A stretch of DNA of 64,000 nt from Hemileia vastatrix. Taxonomy: Eukaryota > Basidiomycota > Pucciniomycetes > Pucciniales > Zaghouaniaceae. This document shows, piece by piece, positions 11,262-20,876 of the stretch (its first letter is position 1; each line of letters opens with the position of its first letter). A program made the translations under genes and the position numbers. The stretch lies in assembly GCA_030280995.1 (NCBI GenBank), contig JASXTE010000002.1:8635183-8699182 (forward strand), written 5' to 3'. The notes beneath the pieces were generated by a model. The model made no database searches. It had not been told where the DNA came from and was given only the letters and a program-made list of their open reading frames with translations.

Positions 11262-11838
11262 CAGTATAACTTGATAAAATTTTGTTTTTGCTTGGTCTTC
11301 TTTAACTTTTAACATAAATGATGTTTTCTTTCTTCTCTGGCTTAACATAAAATAATAATAAATCTTGTGATGATTCCACTACTGAGAGCAAGGTTTGAAT
11401 CCCTTCAAACTCCCATATACCAGTCTTCCTTCTTGTCACAGCATTGAGAGAGTGGATCTTCCTATGAGCCGAATACTCCTGATTCCAACCTCATAGGGCC
11501 CCCCACTGAGCCGAATTCTATGATTCCAATCTCACCATAAGTTCCTCCAAGCTTCACACCAAAAATGGCCTAACAATGAGGCACTAAAAAAAATCATTCC
11601 CTAAAATCCAACTACCATCCTAACTTCTTATTCCTTCATCACAATTTTCAAACTTTGCTATACAGCAAACCCATAAAATACTTTTGCCAGGCTTCCAATA
11701 ATAATATTAACTTTAGACCATGTTAAAGCGCCACAAATTTTACCTAATTAACCATTATGCTTTCCTTAGCATCATCACCACCTAAAATTTTAACCTCCTA
11801 AAGCTTATCAGCACCCAATTCCAGAAATAATTGAATAA
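11262..11838. other. Non-coding part of element C with two TGAGCCGAAT hairpins
   Basis: No frame is supported. At 11461-11497 CCTATGAG and CTCATAGG form an 8-bp stem around a 21-base loop. At 11507-11534 a second unit repeats the loop text (TGAGCCGAAT ... TGATTCCAA ... CTCA) with a shorter stem. The rest is unremarkable AT-rich sequence. Confidence 0.55.
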
Positions 11839-12493
11839 CCAGTTTAGAGTCTTAGTGTACAGTGATAAATTAAAAGATTGAATTGAGTTATCCAAACAAG
11901 ATTGACATTCCAGTTTAAAGTCGTGATGGACCAAACATATAATCGATTGCCAGTTTATGGTCTTGGTGGACCAAAGATCATTTAATCGCATAAATAACTT
12001 GATATATTCCTAAATAAGGCCTAGGCTTGACCAAAGATTGAATAAATTTGATAATCCAGTTTAATGTCATAGTGGACCAATGAATGTTGAATTATCCTGC
12101 AGATATTAATTTTCCAGTTTAAAGTCATAGTGGACTAAACAATGAATGAACTACCAGTTTAAAGTCATGGTGGACCAAACATATGATCGATAAGAAGTCC
12201 AGTTTAAGGTCATGGTGGACCCAACAGCTTGATAATAGTCCAGTTTAAGGTCTTGGTGGACCTAACATTTGATTTATATAAAAAAAATCCGTCTCCGAAA
12301 ATATCCATAAAATCTTAATCATCCTTGAAATTCAGTTTAAAGTCTTGAAGGACTAACAGCTCCAATATAAAATCTTTAATGAAAGTCTTGAAAATTAGCC
12401 AGTTTAAAGTCTTGGAGGACTAACAGCTCCAAAATTCGTATAAAACCTTAAGGAAAGTCTGGAACAGTAGCCAGTTTAAAGTCTTGGAGGACT
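11839..12493 (-). repeat. Array of eleven CAGTTTA-hairpin units
   Basis: On the plus strand each unit reads CAGTTTA-A, a 4-base arm, six bases (A/T-TGGTG or TTGGAG), then the complementary arm. Starts are near 11839, 11911, 11951, 12057, 12115, 12155, 12200, 12241, 12333, 12400 and 12472. Arms vary together: AGTC with GACT in the last three units, GGTC with GACC at 12200 and 12241. In the sense of the element the unit is stem, loop, stem, then TTAAACTG. Spacing is irregular (40-90 bp), so these are dispersed motif copies rather than a simple tandem duplication. Another copy is at 13260-13281. Confidence 0.8.
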
Positions 12494-12930
12494 AACAGAT
12501 GTCTTGAAGTAAAATCCCATAGGTATTGAGTTCCCCTAGACCCTGTTTCCTGTCTAAACTAAATGAATAAAACTAAAAAGAATGAAGACTGAAAAATAAA
12601 ACTAAGAAATATAATAATAATTTTGATTTAATTAATTAATTAATTTTTTTTTTTTTATTATTTTATTTTTATTATTTTTTTTTATTTTTATTTTACTTTA
12701 TTTTATTTTATTTTTTTATTTTATTTTATTTTTTTATATTTTATTTTATTTTATTTTTTATTTATTTATTTTTAATTTTAATTTTGTTTTTAATTTAAAA
12801 TAAAAGATTTTAGAAAAGATAGTTTTGAAATAAAAGTTAAAATTTAATTTTTAAAGAAAAATAAAAGAATGTGAAAGAAAGATAAAAATAATAATAATAA
12901 TAATAAAAATTTCAAAATAAAATTTTAAAA
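12494..12930. other. AT-rich low-complexity spacer in element C
   Basis: Mostly TTTTATTTTA-type sequence on the plus strand, with an AATAATAAT run near 12885-12905. No gene or hairpin is recognised. Element D has a similar AT-rich spacer at the equivalent place (60010-60300). Confidence 0.6.
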
Positions 12931-13000
12931 GATGCCCCCCGGCCATTTGATGAGCCGTACCCTCGACATCATACCCACATCCAAGTGCAACTTGATGTGG
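12931..13000 (-). other. Paired-hairpin module of element C
   Basis: Two adjoining stems: CCACATC (12975-12981) with GATGTGG (12994-13000), and GATGCC (12931-12936) with GACATC (12965-12970), the latter pairing through one G-U in the sense RNA. The loop of the second stem contains the complement of GGCTCATCAAATGG. Element D has two copies (59716-59784 and 59925-59993) with the same text in the loop but different, matching arms. Confidence 0.7.
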
Positions 13001-13069
13001 TTACACAATTTTGAGAAATTGAAAAGAAAAGAAAATAAATGAAAGTTTTTAGAAGATAATTTTTATAAT

Positions 13070-13131
13070 GATGATCACTGGGTGGGCTCCCTCCAATTTA
13101 TAAAAATGATTTGAGACCACCAGTGAGCATC
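13070..13131 (-). other. GATCACTGG-type hairpin of element C
   Basis: Imperfect inverted repeat of about 20 bp: 13070-13089 (GATGATCACTGGGTGGGCTC) against 13113-13131 (GAGACCACCAGTGAGCATC). The same structure is at 59477-59532 in element D. It lies between the paired-hairpin module and the GGGGTAAYTG hairpin, in the same order as in D. Confidence 0.7.
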
Positions 13132-13348
13132 ACCTTTACAATAATTCATAATATATATTAAAGAAAAGAAATCACAATCTAACATAAAAAAATCAAAAAC
13201 AAAATAAAATAAAAAGAATCTTGAATCCGGCGTTGAGAGAGGTGTCTCTTGATTCGTTCCAGTTTATAGTCTTAGTGGACTTCCTATAATTAAAAGACAA
13301 AGCCAGGATTCAACTAGAAACAGGGAAAATTTTGGAAACAAACATTAT

Positions 13349-13389
13349 GGGGTAATTGTGTATAGAGCAGCCAGCCCATCAATTACCCC
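13349..13389 (-). other. GGGGTAATTG hairpin of element C
   Basis: A perfect 10-bp stem, GGGGTAATTG (13349-13358) with CAATTACCCC (13380-13389). Element D has three copies in which the stem is GGGGTAACTG with CAGTTACCCC, i.e. both partners changed. The loop text (GGCTGGCTGCTCT in sense) is conserved. It lies about 300 bp after the pol stop. Confidence 0.8.
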
Positions 13390-13599
13390 CACACTTGCCA
13401 ATATTAAATTAAGAAGGTTCCCCTGTGAACACTTCTTCCAATAAATTTTTAAAATTTTCCAACACTATCTTCACCCATATTTTAAGAATTTTAAATTTCA
13501 AAAATTTCAAAGAAGGTCTTCTTGAATTTCGTTAAGTTTCATCATAGTTTTGTCGACCATATACAGTGTAACGATAGTAAAGTATTTTGATAAAAAAAG

Positions 13600-13725
13600 A
13601 AGATAGTTTATCCTCGTTGCGGAGGTCGTCAAAAAAATTTTTTAAATGTCATAGTTTATCCTCATTGCAGAGGAATCCATAAAATTTCGTTGATATCATA
13701 GTTTATCCTCATTGCGGAGGAAGAC
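13600..13725 (-). repeat. Three TCCTC-loop-GAGGA hairpins at the end of pol in element C
   Basis: Stems CCTC/GAGG with six-base loops occur at 13612-13625, 13660-13673 and 13707-13720, each preceded on the plus strand by AGTTTAT. The last overlaps the C-terminal codons of the pol frame, where it is read as LRNEDKL. They are the same motif as the 11839-12493 array but with a different arm sequence. Confidence 0.7.
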
Positions 13726-16700
13726 TTTGGCACTCCTGGTGCCTCTAGGATAGAACTGTTTCACTTGATCGGCCGCTACCCTCTTCTTCAATACTACTCC
13801 ATCCAACTCTTCTAGCACATATGAACCGCCGGAGACTTGCTCCTTGATTTTATACGGTCCATTCCACCTATCTGCAAACATCTTTCCCCACTGACTTTCC
13901 AAACTCCTATTATACACCAGGACCATATCACCTGGGTTCAAAGGTTTCCTTAATCGATGTACCAACCGCTCATCCCAATATCTGACTGATTGATTTCGGA
14001 TCTTCATCATCCGCGAATACGCCTTTTCTAAATATTCTTCTTTCTTTTCTAGCTGCATCATTCTTGCACACAATAATTCTTCAGTAGTTTTGACCGTGTC
14101 CCAGTCAACTCCAAGATATGATTCAGCTTCTAAATCAACCGGTAAAACTGCTTTCTGTCCAAAAACAAGTTCATAAGGTGAAAATCCAGTCGTCCTTTTG
14201 GCAGTGATTTGATCAGCAAATAAAACTAAAGGTAAATAGTGCCTCCACTTTTCGGCACTTGTCCCACACATTTTAACTAAAGCATCCTTGATAACTTGAT
14301 GCCCTCTTTCAACCATGCCTTCAGCTTCAGGATAATATGGGGTTGCTACCCTAACCTTTGATCCAACTTTCAATACAGCCTCTTTAAACTCTGTTCCAAA
14401 TTCAGGACCTCCATCTACCGTTACCAACTTCATCACCCCATACCTATATACCCAATTATTCAAAAAAAATTCTGCCACATTTTTGGCAGTTAAATTAATA
14501 AGAGGCGCTGCCTCTACCCAACCAGATAAATCATCTCTGGCCACTATTAAATATTTATACCGTCCCTCTTTTATATGAACGGCATCTAAACTAACTCTCC
14601 CAAAGAGCGTATATTCACCGGTTGCGCGTCCAGGTTCTTTTGGCCTTAAATAACTTTGTCTTTGACATTCTTCGCATGACTGAACCCACTGTTTAACAGC
14701 CATCTTCATGCCAGGCCACCAAAATCGATCAGAAATTCTTCTAAACGTTTCTCCAACCCCTCTATGCCCAAGATCTTCATGCAGTGATTTCAAAACTAAT
14801 TCTTGCCCCTTCTGTTGAGTTATAACTACTTGAGGATTTGGATACCTTCTCCTCATTAAACGTCGACCAGATAGGTAAAAAGTAGATGACTTCCTCTCGA
14901 TAGCCACCCATTCATCGTCTTCACAATCTTCTGGCCTCTCTAAAGTCAACAAATATTTGACTAACAAAAAATAAAAACCAGTCTCACCCCAGACTTCATC
15001 TTGAAAATCAATTAATATAACATCAATAGGGACTTCTCTATCACCAATATCACCTGCACATGAATGAGCCAATAATCGTTGACCCCTAAATAAATCTTTA
15101 ATCGAGCTATGTTGGAATTTTTCTTCTGAACCTTTTGATCCTTCGTAAACCGTATTTGAAAATACCTCTTTCTCTTTATCCATCTTTTTATTTAAATTCT
15201 CTGATTCTCCAACATATACGCCATTCCTTAACTTACTACTATCCCACACTACCAATCCATCTTCCTCTACGTACACCGCATCTTCTTCTACCTCCTTTCT
15301 ACCGATTTTATCTACACCTTTTCCAACACCTTTATTAACATAAAAACTATTTTCCAGTTTATCCTCTTGGTGGAGGTCATCATCACCATAATCTAAACAC
15401 AATAGTCCTGCCAGTTTAACCTCATGGGGGAGGTATGGAAAGTCTTCAGCTCCTTTAGTGCTGGCTTTGATAATAGGTATATCTTCATCGAACTCTTCTG
15501 AGTCTGAATCTTCTTCGGTGGGTGGTCTCCTTGATAAAACATCTGGCATAGTAAAAGTTTTTCCAGGCTTATGAACTGAATTGAACGAAAAATGTTGAAT
15601 AAAAGCTACCCATCTCGTCATGGGTGCGTTCGGTAAACTTGGGGAATTAATCATCTGGATTAACGATTTTGCATCCACTTGCAACTCAAAATGTTGCCCC
15701 CACAAAATATGCTGAAGTTTCTTCAGTATTTTTGCCACACCACATAATTCCAATTTTGGTTGAGAATATCTTGATTCGACCTCAGTAAATACTACAGATT
15801 CATACCTAACTGGCCTGATGTAACCAGCTTTATCCATCTGAGACAAAACTGCCCCAGCTGCAATCTGACTTGAATCAACTGCTAAATAAATTCTGCCAGC
15901 ATCTTTTCCATAATCCAACTTGTGCAGGACTAAATCCTTCCCCACAACCTCCTTCAACTTCACAAATGCCTTCTCACACTCTTCATCCCACACCCAGTCT
16001 GCATCCTTTCTCGTTAACCGTCTCAATGGAGCTGCCAATGAAGAAAAGTCCTTAATAAACATTCTAACATATACACAAACGCCTAAAAACCCTCTAACTT
16101 CGGTTGTATTCTTGGGTCTTGGCCAGGACTGAATTTTGTTAACTTTCTTCTTGGACATAATCCTACCCTCTCTACATACCACATGGCCTAATATTTCTAA
16201 GGCTGGCACACAACAGGAAAATTTTGAACCTGAAATAGTTAAACCAGCCTCTTCAATTCGAAACAAAATTCTTTCTAATGTAATTGCAAACTCCCAAATG
16301 AATTTGCATATCCCGGGATTCTCTTCCAACACCTGGTTATCATAGTTGGTTGTTGGTCCCTTAATTCCTCCATCATCTATAAAGATTCCAGCATATTGTG
16401 GAATTTTGTCTTGAAGGATCCAAGCCATCTGAGCTTGATAAACTGCAACCGAATTTGTTGCTCCTTGAGGTAATCTTGTTAACTGTAAACGTCCAAGTGG
16501 TGTATCAAATGTAGTGAGAGGCCTTGAGTCCGGATGTAACTCTCTCTCATCATATCCACCCATAATATCTCCCAAACCATAACCCACTCTCCCTGCAAAC
16601 GCTTCAACAAACTCCTCAGCACTAGGCGGTATCCCAGCATCCTTTATTGTAACCCTATTTAATTCCCTAAGATCATGAACAACTCTAAGCTTGCCATTCG

Positions 16701-16854
16701 GTTTCTTGATACAAAATACCGGACTAGAATAACTTGATTTTGATTGCTCATACAGTCCAGTGTGTATCCGTTCTCTGACAACTTCAATATAGGCTTCTTT
16801 TAATGCAGCCGGAATAGGAATCGGTTTCTGCTGCCATGGTTCATGACATACCAC
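13696..16854 (-). CDS. Element C RT-RNase H-integrase polyprotein, 1052 codons
   Basis: Long open frame. RT: SSYSSPVFCIKKPNGKLRVV, then DIMGGYDERELHPDSRPLTTF and the catalytic box GIFIDDGG (both Asp present; FIDD rather than YLDD). RNase H: AVDSSQIAAGAVLSQ ... YSQPKLELCGVAKIL. An insertion rich in acidic residues precedes integrase. Integrase zinc motif: LHEDLGHRGVGE ... CEEC; core with LDAVHI, VDGGPEFG and EGMVERGH supplying D, D, E. The C-terminus is a short GPYKIKEQVSGGSY module, no chromodomain, ending LRNEDKL. The natural start is upstream: a TAA just before 16854 and a TGA near 16993 (where D has sense codons) cut it from the spacer frame. The remaining frame has no internal stop, so the copy is young. 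Confidence 0.93.
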   Translation of the reverse strand: MVCHEPWQQKPIPIPAALKEAYIEVVRERIHTGLYEQSKSSYSSPVFCIKKPNGKLRVVHDLRELNRVTIKDAGIPPSAEEFVEAFAGRVGYGLGDIMGGYDERELHPDSRPLTTFDTPLGRLQLTRLPQGATNSVAVYQAQMAWILQDKIPQYAGIFIDDGGIKGPTTNYDNQVLEENPGICKFIWEFAITLERILFRIEEAGLTISGSKFSCCVPALEILGHVVCREGRIMSKKKVNKIQSWPRPKNTTEVRGFLGVCVYVRMFIKDFSSLAAPLRRLTRKDADWVWDEECEKAFVKLKEVVGKDLVLHKLDYGKDAGRIYLAVDSSQIAAGAVLSQMDKAGYIRPVRYESVVFTEVESRYSQPKLELCGVAKILKKLQHILWGQHFELQVDAKSLIQMINSPSLPNAPMTRWVAFIQHFSFNSVHKPGKTFTMPDVLSRRPPTEEDSDSEEFDEDIPIIKASTKGAEDFPYLPHEVKLAGLLCLDYGDDDLHQEDKLENSFYVNKGVGKGVDKIGRKEVEEDAVYVEEDGLVVWDSSKLRNGVYVGESENLNKKMDKEKEVFSNTVYEGSKGSEEKFQHSSIKDLFRGQRLLAHSCAGDIGDREVPIDVILIDFQDEVWGETGFYFLLVKYLLTLERPEDCEDDEWVAIERKSSTFYLSGRRLMRRRYPNPQVVITQQKGQELVLKSLHEDLGHRGVGETFRRISDRFWWPGMKMAVKQWVQSCEECQRQSYLRPKEPGRATGEYTLFGRVSLDAVHIKEGRYKYLIVARDDLSGWVEAAPLINLTAKNVAEFFLNNWVYRYGVMKLVTVDGGPEFGTEFKEAVLKVGSKVRVATPYYPEAEGMVERGHQVIKDALVKMCGTSAEKWRHYLPLVLFADQITAKRTTGFSPYELVFGQKAVLPVDLEAESYLGVDWDTVKTTEELLCARMMQLEKKEEYLEKAYSRMMKIRNQSVRYWDERLVHRLRKPLNPGDMVLVYNRSLESQWGKMFADRWNGPYKIKEQVSGGSYVLEELDGVVLKKRVAADQVKQFYPRGTRSAKVFLRNEDKL

Positions 16855-16989
16855 AGGAATCTTTTAAGGCTCCCCATAGGAATGCTTCAACACACCCCTC
16901 TCCTCTTCTACAAAAGCAATGGCCTTTTCTCGCTTGACCATCACATCCAACAACAACTTCTTCTCTTCTCCAGACAACCAACCATCAGG

Positions 16990-17991
16990 TCAAAAATTAA
17001 CAACACCCAGTCTCTCAAAAGTGATTCTTGACGTCTCAGAAAATTCAGGCGGATTCTTTACCAAGGGACTTTCATAAGGATCTCTTGATAACCTTGGTCT
17101 TCTCAAGGGTGGATTTAATTCAGGAGGTAGCGGTTCATTAATAGGTCGAACTTTATTTGCTACTTTCTTATATTTGGCTGCGTCCGCATCTAAATAAACT
17201 TGAGGTAAAACATTTTCTTTTGTATTGCCATTAAAACTTTCATCAAATGAATCTTCTTCATCGCCAGAATCGGAACAAGAAAAATTAGAAAAATATTTTA
17301 TTTCATTTTTGAATTTTACCCTTTTCTCCTTTCCCTCGTCTAATTTATAAACAGATTTTCCAACACCTTTTCTTCCCTTATCCAACAGTAAATCGCCCGT
17401 AAAGAAAGTTGGCAGTTTAACCTCTTGCTGGAGGACCGGAATTGAATTTTCACAAAAATTTTTTTTTTGAGTTTTAATTATACTGAGATTTTTTATTGGA
17501 TTTTGATGTGATATTTGCAGTTTACCCTCTTGCTGGAGGTCCAAAATAGAAGGAGTTAATTGCAGTTTAACCTCTTGCTGGAGGTCCAAAATAGAAGGAG
17601 TTAATTGCAGTTTAACCTCTTGCTGGAGGTCATAAAACATACCCTTCCAATTTTTATCTAACCTAATTTGGCCCATTTTGCCTTTTTCACCATTTTTAAA
17701 TTTTATAGAAAAACAGGTTAAATCCAATAAACATGTAGAAAAGTCCAAAACGTATTTGCACTCCAAAGTAATATTAACAGAAAATAATTGAGAATCCACT
17801 TGAATTATCTCCAAGTGAGCTGACCTATTGCAATCCGGGATCTCATCCTGAGGAGAGATTACAATATTTGAGTGATCAGCCCCCGCTACCCCAAAAAATG
17901 AGGGCATCCATAATAATTTGAATCCTGAATAAATTGAAGACATAACGATAAAAAAAAAAATTTCAGCCGAGTTTAGGTAGTTTATCCTCAT
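16990..17991 (-). CDS. Element C spacer polypeptide with three 15-residue repeats
   Basis: A 333-codon open frame upstream of RT. It matches element D 54723-56000 (ISPQDEIPDCNRSAHLEI..QVD against ASPQDKEIPGCSRSAPLEI..QVD; later EPLPPELNPPLRRPRLSRD). The middle has a 45-bp tandem repeat (17518, 17563, 17608) giving DLQQEVKLQLTPSIL units; each unit contains the CCTC-loop-GAGG hairpin. A further copy is at 17413. No enzymatic motif is seen; the protease motif present in D is absent here. It ends at a TGA near 16990 that in D is a Gly codon, so originally it ran into RT. Confidence 0.7.
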   Translation of the reverse strand: MRINYLNSAEIFFFIVMSSIYSGFKLLWMPSFFGVAGADHSNIVISPQDEIPDCNRSAHLEIIQVDSQLFSVNITLECKYVLDFSTCLLDLTCFSIKFKNGEKGKMGQIRLDKNWKGMFYDLQQEVKLQLTPSILDLQQEVKLQLTPSILDLQQEGKLQISHQNPIKNLSIIKTQKKNFCENSIPVLQQEVKLPTFFTGDLLLDKGRKGVGKSVYKLDEGKEKRVKFKNEIKYFSNFSCSDSGDEEDSFDESFNGNTKENVLPQVYLDADAAKYKKVANKVRPINEPLPPELNPPLRRPRLSRDPYESPLVKNPPEFSETSRITFERLGVVNF

Positions 17992-18001
17992 TTCGGCGGA
18001 A

Positions 18002-19233
18002 TTAAATTCTTGATATCCCCTGGAGATAATCCATAATTTTTCCCCAAGGGCTTATCCACCGATTCCATAAAACCCAAAAATAAACCCCCATAATTTGTCC
18101 TACCATTGGACATAAAAAATAAACAACCCTTTTCCAAAACATGAGTGCATCCAATTTATGCACTCTATTATCAAATGGCACTACACTCTCTATTAGTGCA
18201 GGAAAAACCATATCCTCCATAAAAATCTCTTCCTGAGATTGAAACAAATCCACCATACATATACCAGATTCATAAACCATATCCATATCTGAATTGCAGA
18301 CAGTCTCCGCTTTTGAAGACAAAACCTGAGGTAAATATTCCTCTAAATCAAATTCCAAATTATCCAAAACAAAATTATCCCCAACATCCAAATTTTCTTC
18401 ATCAGTGACAATAATATCTTCATCTTCAGAAACCTCTTCTTTCCAAACAGAAGAGTCAACAAAAATAATATCTTCAGGCTGGACAAAATCTTCAGGAATG
18501 GCTGAATCCAAAATTTCATCAGTAACTAGTTCTTTTACACCATCCTCTTCTATCTCTTGAGCAACCTCAGTGTCTTCTCCAGAGTCCAAATCAACAGAGT
18601 TATGAGTATCCAGATGTTCCAAAATAACCTTCTTTAGCACCTCCATACCAGGAATCCTAGTTTCTCCATCTGGAAGATCCTTCATTAAATTTGCTTCAAT
18701 AAGCACCATCAAAACATCTTTCTTAACCTTTTCCCCCATAGAATTCCAAAAAACATACTTTGATGCATTATCATGAAATAAAATTTCATACTCCAACAAA
18801 TAATCCAGAACCACCTGAAATTCAACCATAAACTGATGATACTGATGCAGAGATGTTACACCACCTTTTGATTCCCATTTCCTAGCTATATCTTTTAGAT
18901 CCTCCAATGAATAAACTTTTGGCCACCTTTTTTCATTTCCATCTTGAGCTTTCTCCAATCTTGATCTTTATAACCATCCATAGAAATAACCTCCTTTTCC
19001 ACCTCTCTGTCCAAAATAAAGAACCTAATCTGCTTCACCATATCCAAAGGTAAAGCACCATCAATCGCAGCTGCAGTTTCATACCTATGTAAAAATCCTT
19101 CTAAATCATCTCCAGAAAACTTGGGCCCAACCCAAGATACAATCCTTACTGATGCCCTAACAGTTACACCAGCAGCCAACACAGCAGTTCCAATAGTAGA
19201 AGACATCCCAAAACATAAAAAAAGTGTTAACAA
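18002..19233 (-). pseudogene. Element C Gag with a frameshift
   Basis: The N-terminal frame (19233-18930) matches element D Gag (F..GDDLEGFLHRYETAAAIDGALPLDMVKQIRFFILDREVEKEV against GEDVKWFLEKYETAA...YLDMVKQIIFFIGDRAVEKEV). At an A6 run near 18925 the reading frame shifts and continues to 18002 (YSLEDLKDIARKWESKGGVTSLHQYHQFM..). The C-terminal half is acidic, with Asp/Glu-rich and hydrophobic segments, and lacks both the zinc knuckle and the DSG protease motif found at the equivalent place in D. A programmed shift cannot be excluded, but D reads through this point in one frame, so a mutation is more likely. Confidence 0.75.
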
Positions 19234-19365
19234 CCGTTAAAATAACAAGCCTCTTTCAGGCCAATAACAAAGATCAATTAGAGTTCCAAAGAATAAGCCT
19301 CTTGCAGGATAATAACAAAGTCCTTGACCCAAAAAAAAGTCCTAGAAAAAGCTAGAGATTTCAAA

Positions 19366-19382
19366 CCCCATGTTGGGCACCA
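19366..19382 (-). promoter_or_regulatory. Primer-binding site of element C
   Basis: TGGTGCCCAACATGGGG on the minus strand begins three bases inside the 5' LTR edge. Starting with TGG it can pair with a tRNA CCA end. Element D has the same site (52279-52294). The tRNA is not identified; it does not read like the initiator-Met primer site. Confidence 0.6.
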
Positions 19383-19384
19383 AC

Positions 19385-20526
19385 TATGTTAAGGTAAACT
19401 CTTACAGTCGCCTTGCTGTAAGCAGAATCCGGAGGAGATGTGTGGATTTAGCTGAAAACCCCGTCCTTCCAATAAAAATATCAAAATGGGAATTATAAAT
19501 CACTAAGCTAACCAGTCTACTTGGATCTGATCAATAAAAAATAATGAAACTCTAAAATATTTAATGCTTATTGAGATTTAATGATTGTGGCTGTTGAGTA
19601 AAGAAATACTGATAACAACAATTAAGGTGTACCAGTGAAAGATCTGTAAAGATTGACTTTTATGTTTTTATAATAATTTGAATTTTTTATGAGACAGCAA
19701 TAATCAAGTCCCAGCGATGAAGACCTTTCTAAAGATACCCTGTATGAAGTGTGATTTAAATTGTTGAGTAGTATTTCTAAAATGTTATATATAAAATATA
19801 AAGTTATAAGGGTATTACAAATTTATTTAATTTGTTGAGTAATAAAAAATAAGACCGTGGTGGTTAATGATTAAGCTGTATGTTGTATCCCCCCTTTCAA
19901 TTTTGAGTTTGAGAGGCGCTTAAGTATTCCTAGTCACATGCCTAAGTTTTCCCCTCCAGAGCTCTCCCAGAGTCAATCCGGAGCCCGTACGGACTCTGTA
20001 CGGACTCCGTTCCGACTCCGTACAGAGTCCGTACGGAGTCAAAGCGGAGTCCGTCCGGACTTCCGGACTCAATTAGAACCTTAAAAACTATAATAAAAAA
20101 TCTAGAAAAATTACACATGATAGAGCTACTTCCCCTTTATATTCCAAACTAATTGTCGTAGTCTGCGCAGCTCTAATTACCCCGTGAAAATTTATCAAAG
20201 TTAAGTAATTTCTGAAAACGTAAATATTTCTATAAAACTTTAAAATTCATTTAAAAATATAAGAAAAATAGTAAAAATTCTGGGAAAATTTCCCAAGGTT
20301 CTTGAGTGACTCGACTTGATACTTAAAAAATTTTCAGACCGTAAAAATAAGATTTCTCCGTAAAATAAATTGTTTTGTGTAGGCATTTGCTCATGACCAA
20401 TGTCTTCATATTTAAAACTCAAATAAATTAAATAAAACCCTTTTATAAAATAATAACGCCAATCTTGCACGCTGTAGTAACTCCATTTAGGTACTTAGGT
20501 TCCATACTAATCTTTAGGCTACCACA
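19385..20526 (-). repeat. 5' LTR of element C
   Basis: 1142 bp, near-identical to 9282-10445 along most of its length. The GC-rich array at 19983-20065 differs: part of it reads GTACGGACTC, the inverse of the GTACGGAGTC units in the other LTR. Confidence 0.9.
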
Positions 20527-20530
20527 CCGT

Positions 20531-20853
20531 TAACCCTTTAATCCTCCACTAACAATCCTGTCCATGATCACTATCCCTGTTAATAACCCACAGATACTTA
20601 ATAAACCTTTTAGCGGAATATTACATTAACTATTGCGCTGTGTGTCACTTATCAAAGAAAGTCTAAAAACACTATTGAGAGATTGACTAATTTAGATTTA
20701 AAGTTCAAATTAGCACTGTTGAATAGTGAGTACACAAAGGAAAGTCGTAGTTGCTATGTAGAATCGTTTTCTGCGCCTCGAGTATGGATTTAGACATCTG
20801 TATTATTGATTTCATGAGCTGCTTTTGCCTCAAGTGTCACATGGCATGTGACA
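20531..20853 (-). repeat. 5' LTR of element A, second part
   Basis: Continues 8797-9281 after removal of element C (CCGTTAACCC at the joint matches the intact 3' LTR near 1671). Ends TGACA at 20853. Confidence 0.92.
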
Positions 20854-20876
20854 GGATCCCTGAACATTGATACCCC
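20854..20876. mobile_element. Terminal repeat of Harbinger-like H1, resumed
   Basis: GGATCCCTGAACATTGAT followed by ACCCC restores the terminal inverted repeat that was cut at 1185, and ends next to TTATTATG. It matches the H2 right end at 40477-40499. Confidence 0.85.

Larger units (their letters stand above)
9282..20526 (-). mobile_element. Ty3-type LTR retrotransposon C, nested in the LTR of element A
   Basis: Bounded by LTRs 9282-10445 and 19385-20526, with a short target duplication CCAT/CCGT (9278-9281 and 20527-20530; the edge is ambiguous by one T). Sense is minus: 5' LTR, primer site, gag, a spacer frame, RT-RNase H-integrase, a long structured non-coding region, an antisense gene and the 3' LTR. 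No chromodomain and no recognisable protease motif are seen. The nesting makes C younger than A. Element D is a relative; a solo LTR of this family sits in element B. Confidence 0.92.
1186..20853 (-). mobile_element. Ty3-type chromodomain LTR retrotransposon A (decayed, nested host of element C)
   Basis: Boundaries: LTR starts TGTCACC at 1186 and ends TGACA at 20853, flanked by a perfect 5-bp target duplication GGATC (1181-1185 and 20854-20858). The 3' LTR (1186-1993) is 808 bp. The 5' LTR (8797-9281 plus 20531-20853) also sums to 808 bp once element C and its target duplication are removed, which confirms the reconstruction. Gene order on the minus strand is gag, zinc knuckle, protease, RT, RNase H, integrase and chromodomain, followed by an antisense gene near the 3' LTR. 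Coding capacity is broken by many stops. Element B is a second copy of the same family. Confidence 0.93.

Noticed and set aside
11839..12493. Regularly repeated short motif resembling a CRISPR array
   Set aside because: The context is eukaryotic, spacing is irregular, the units vary, and the same motif is scattered through coding and non-coding parts of retroelements.
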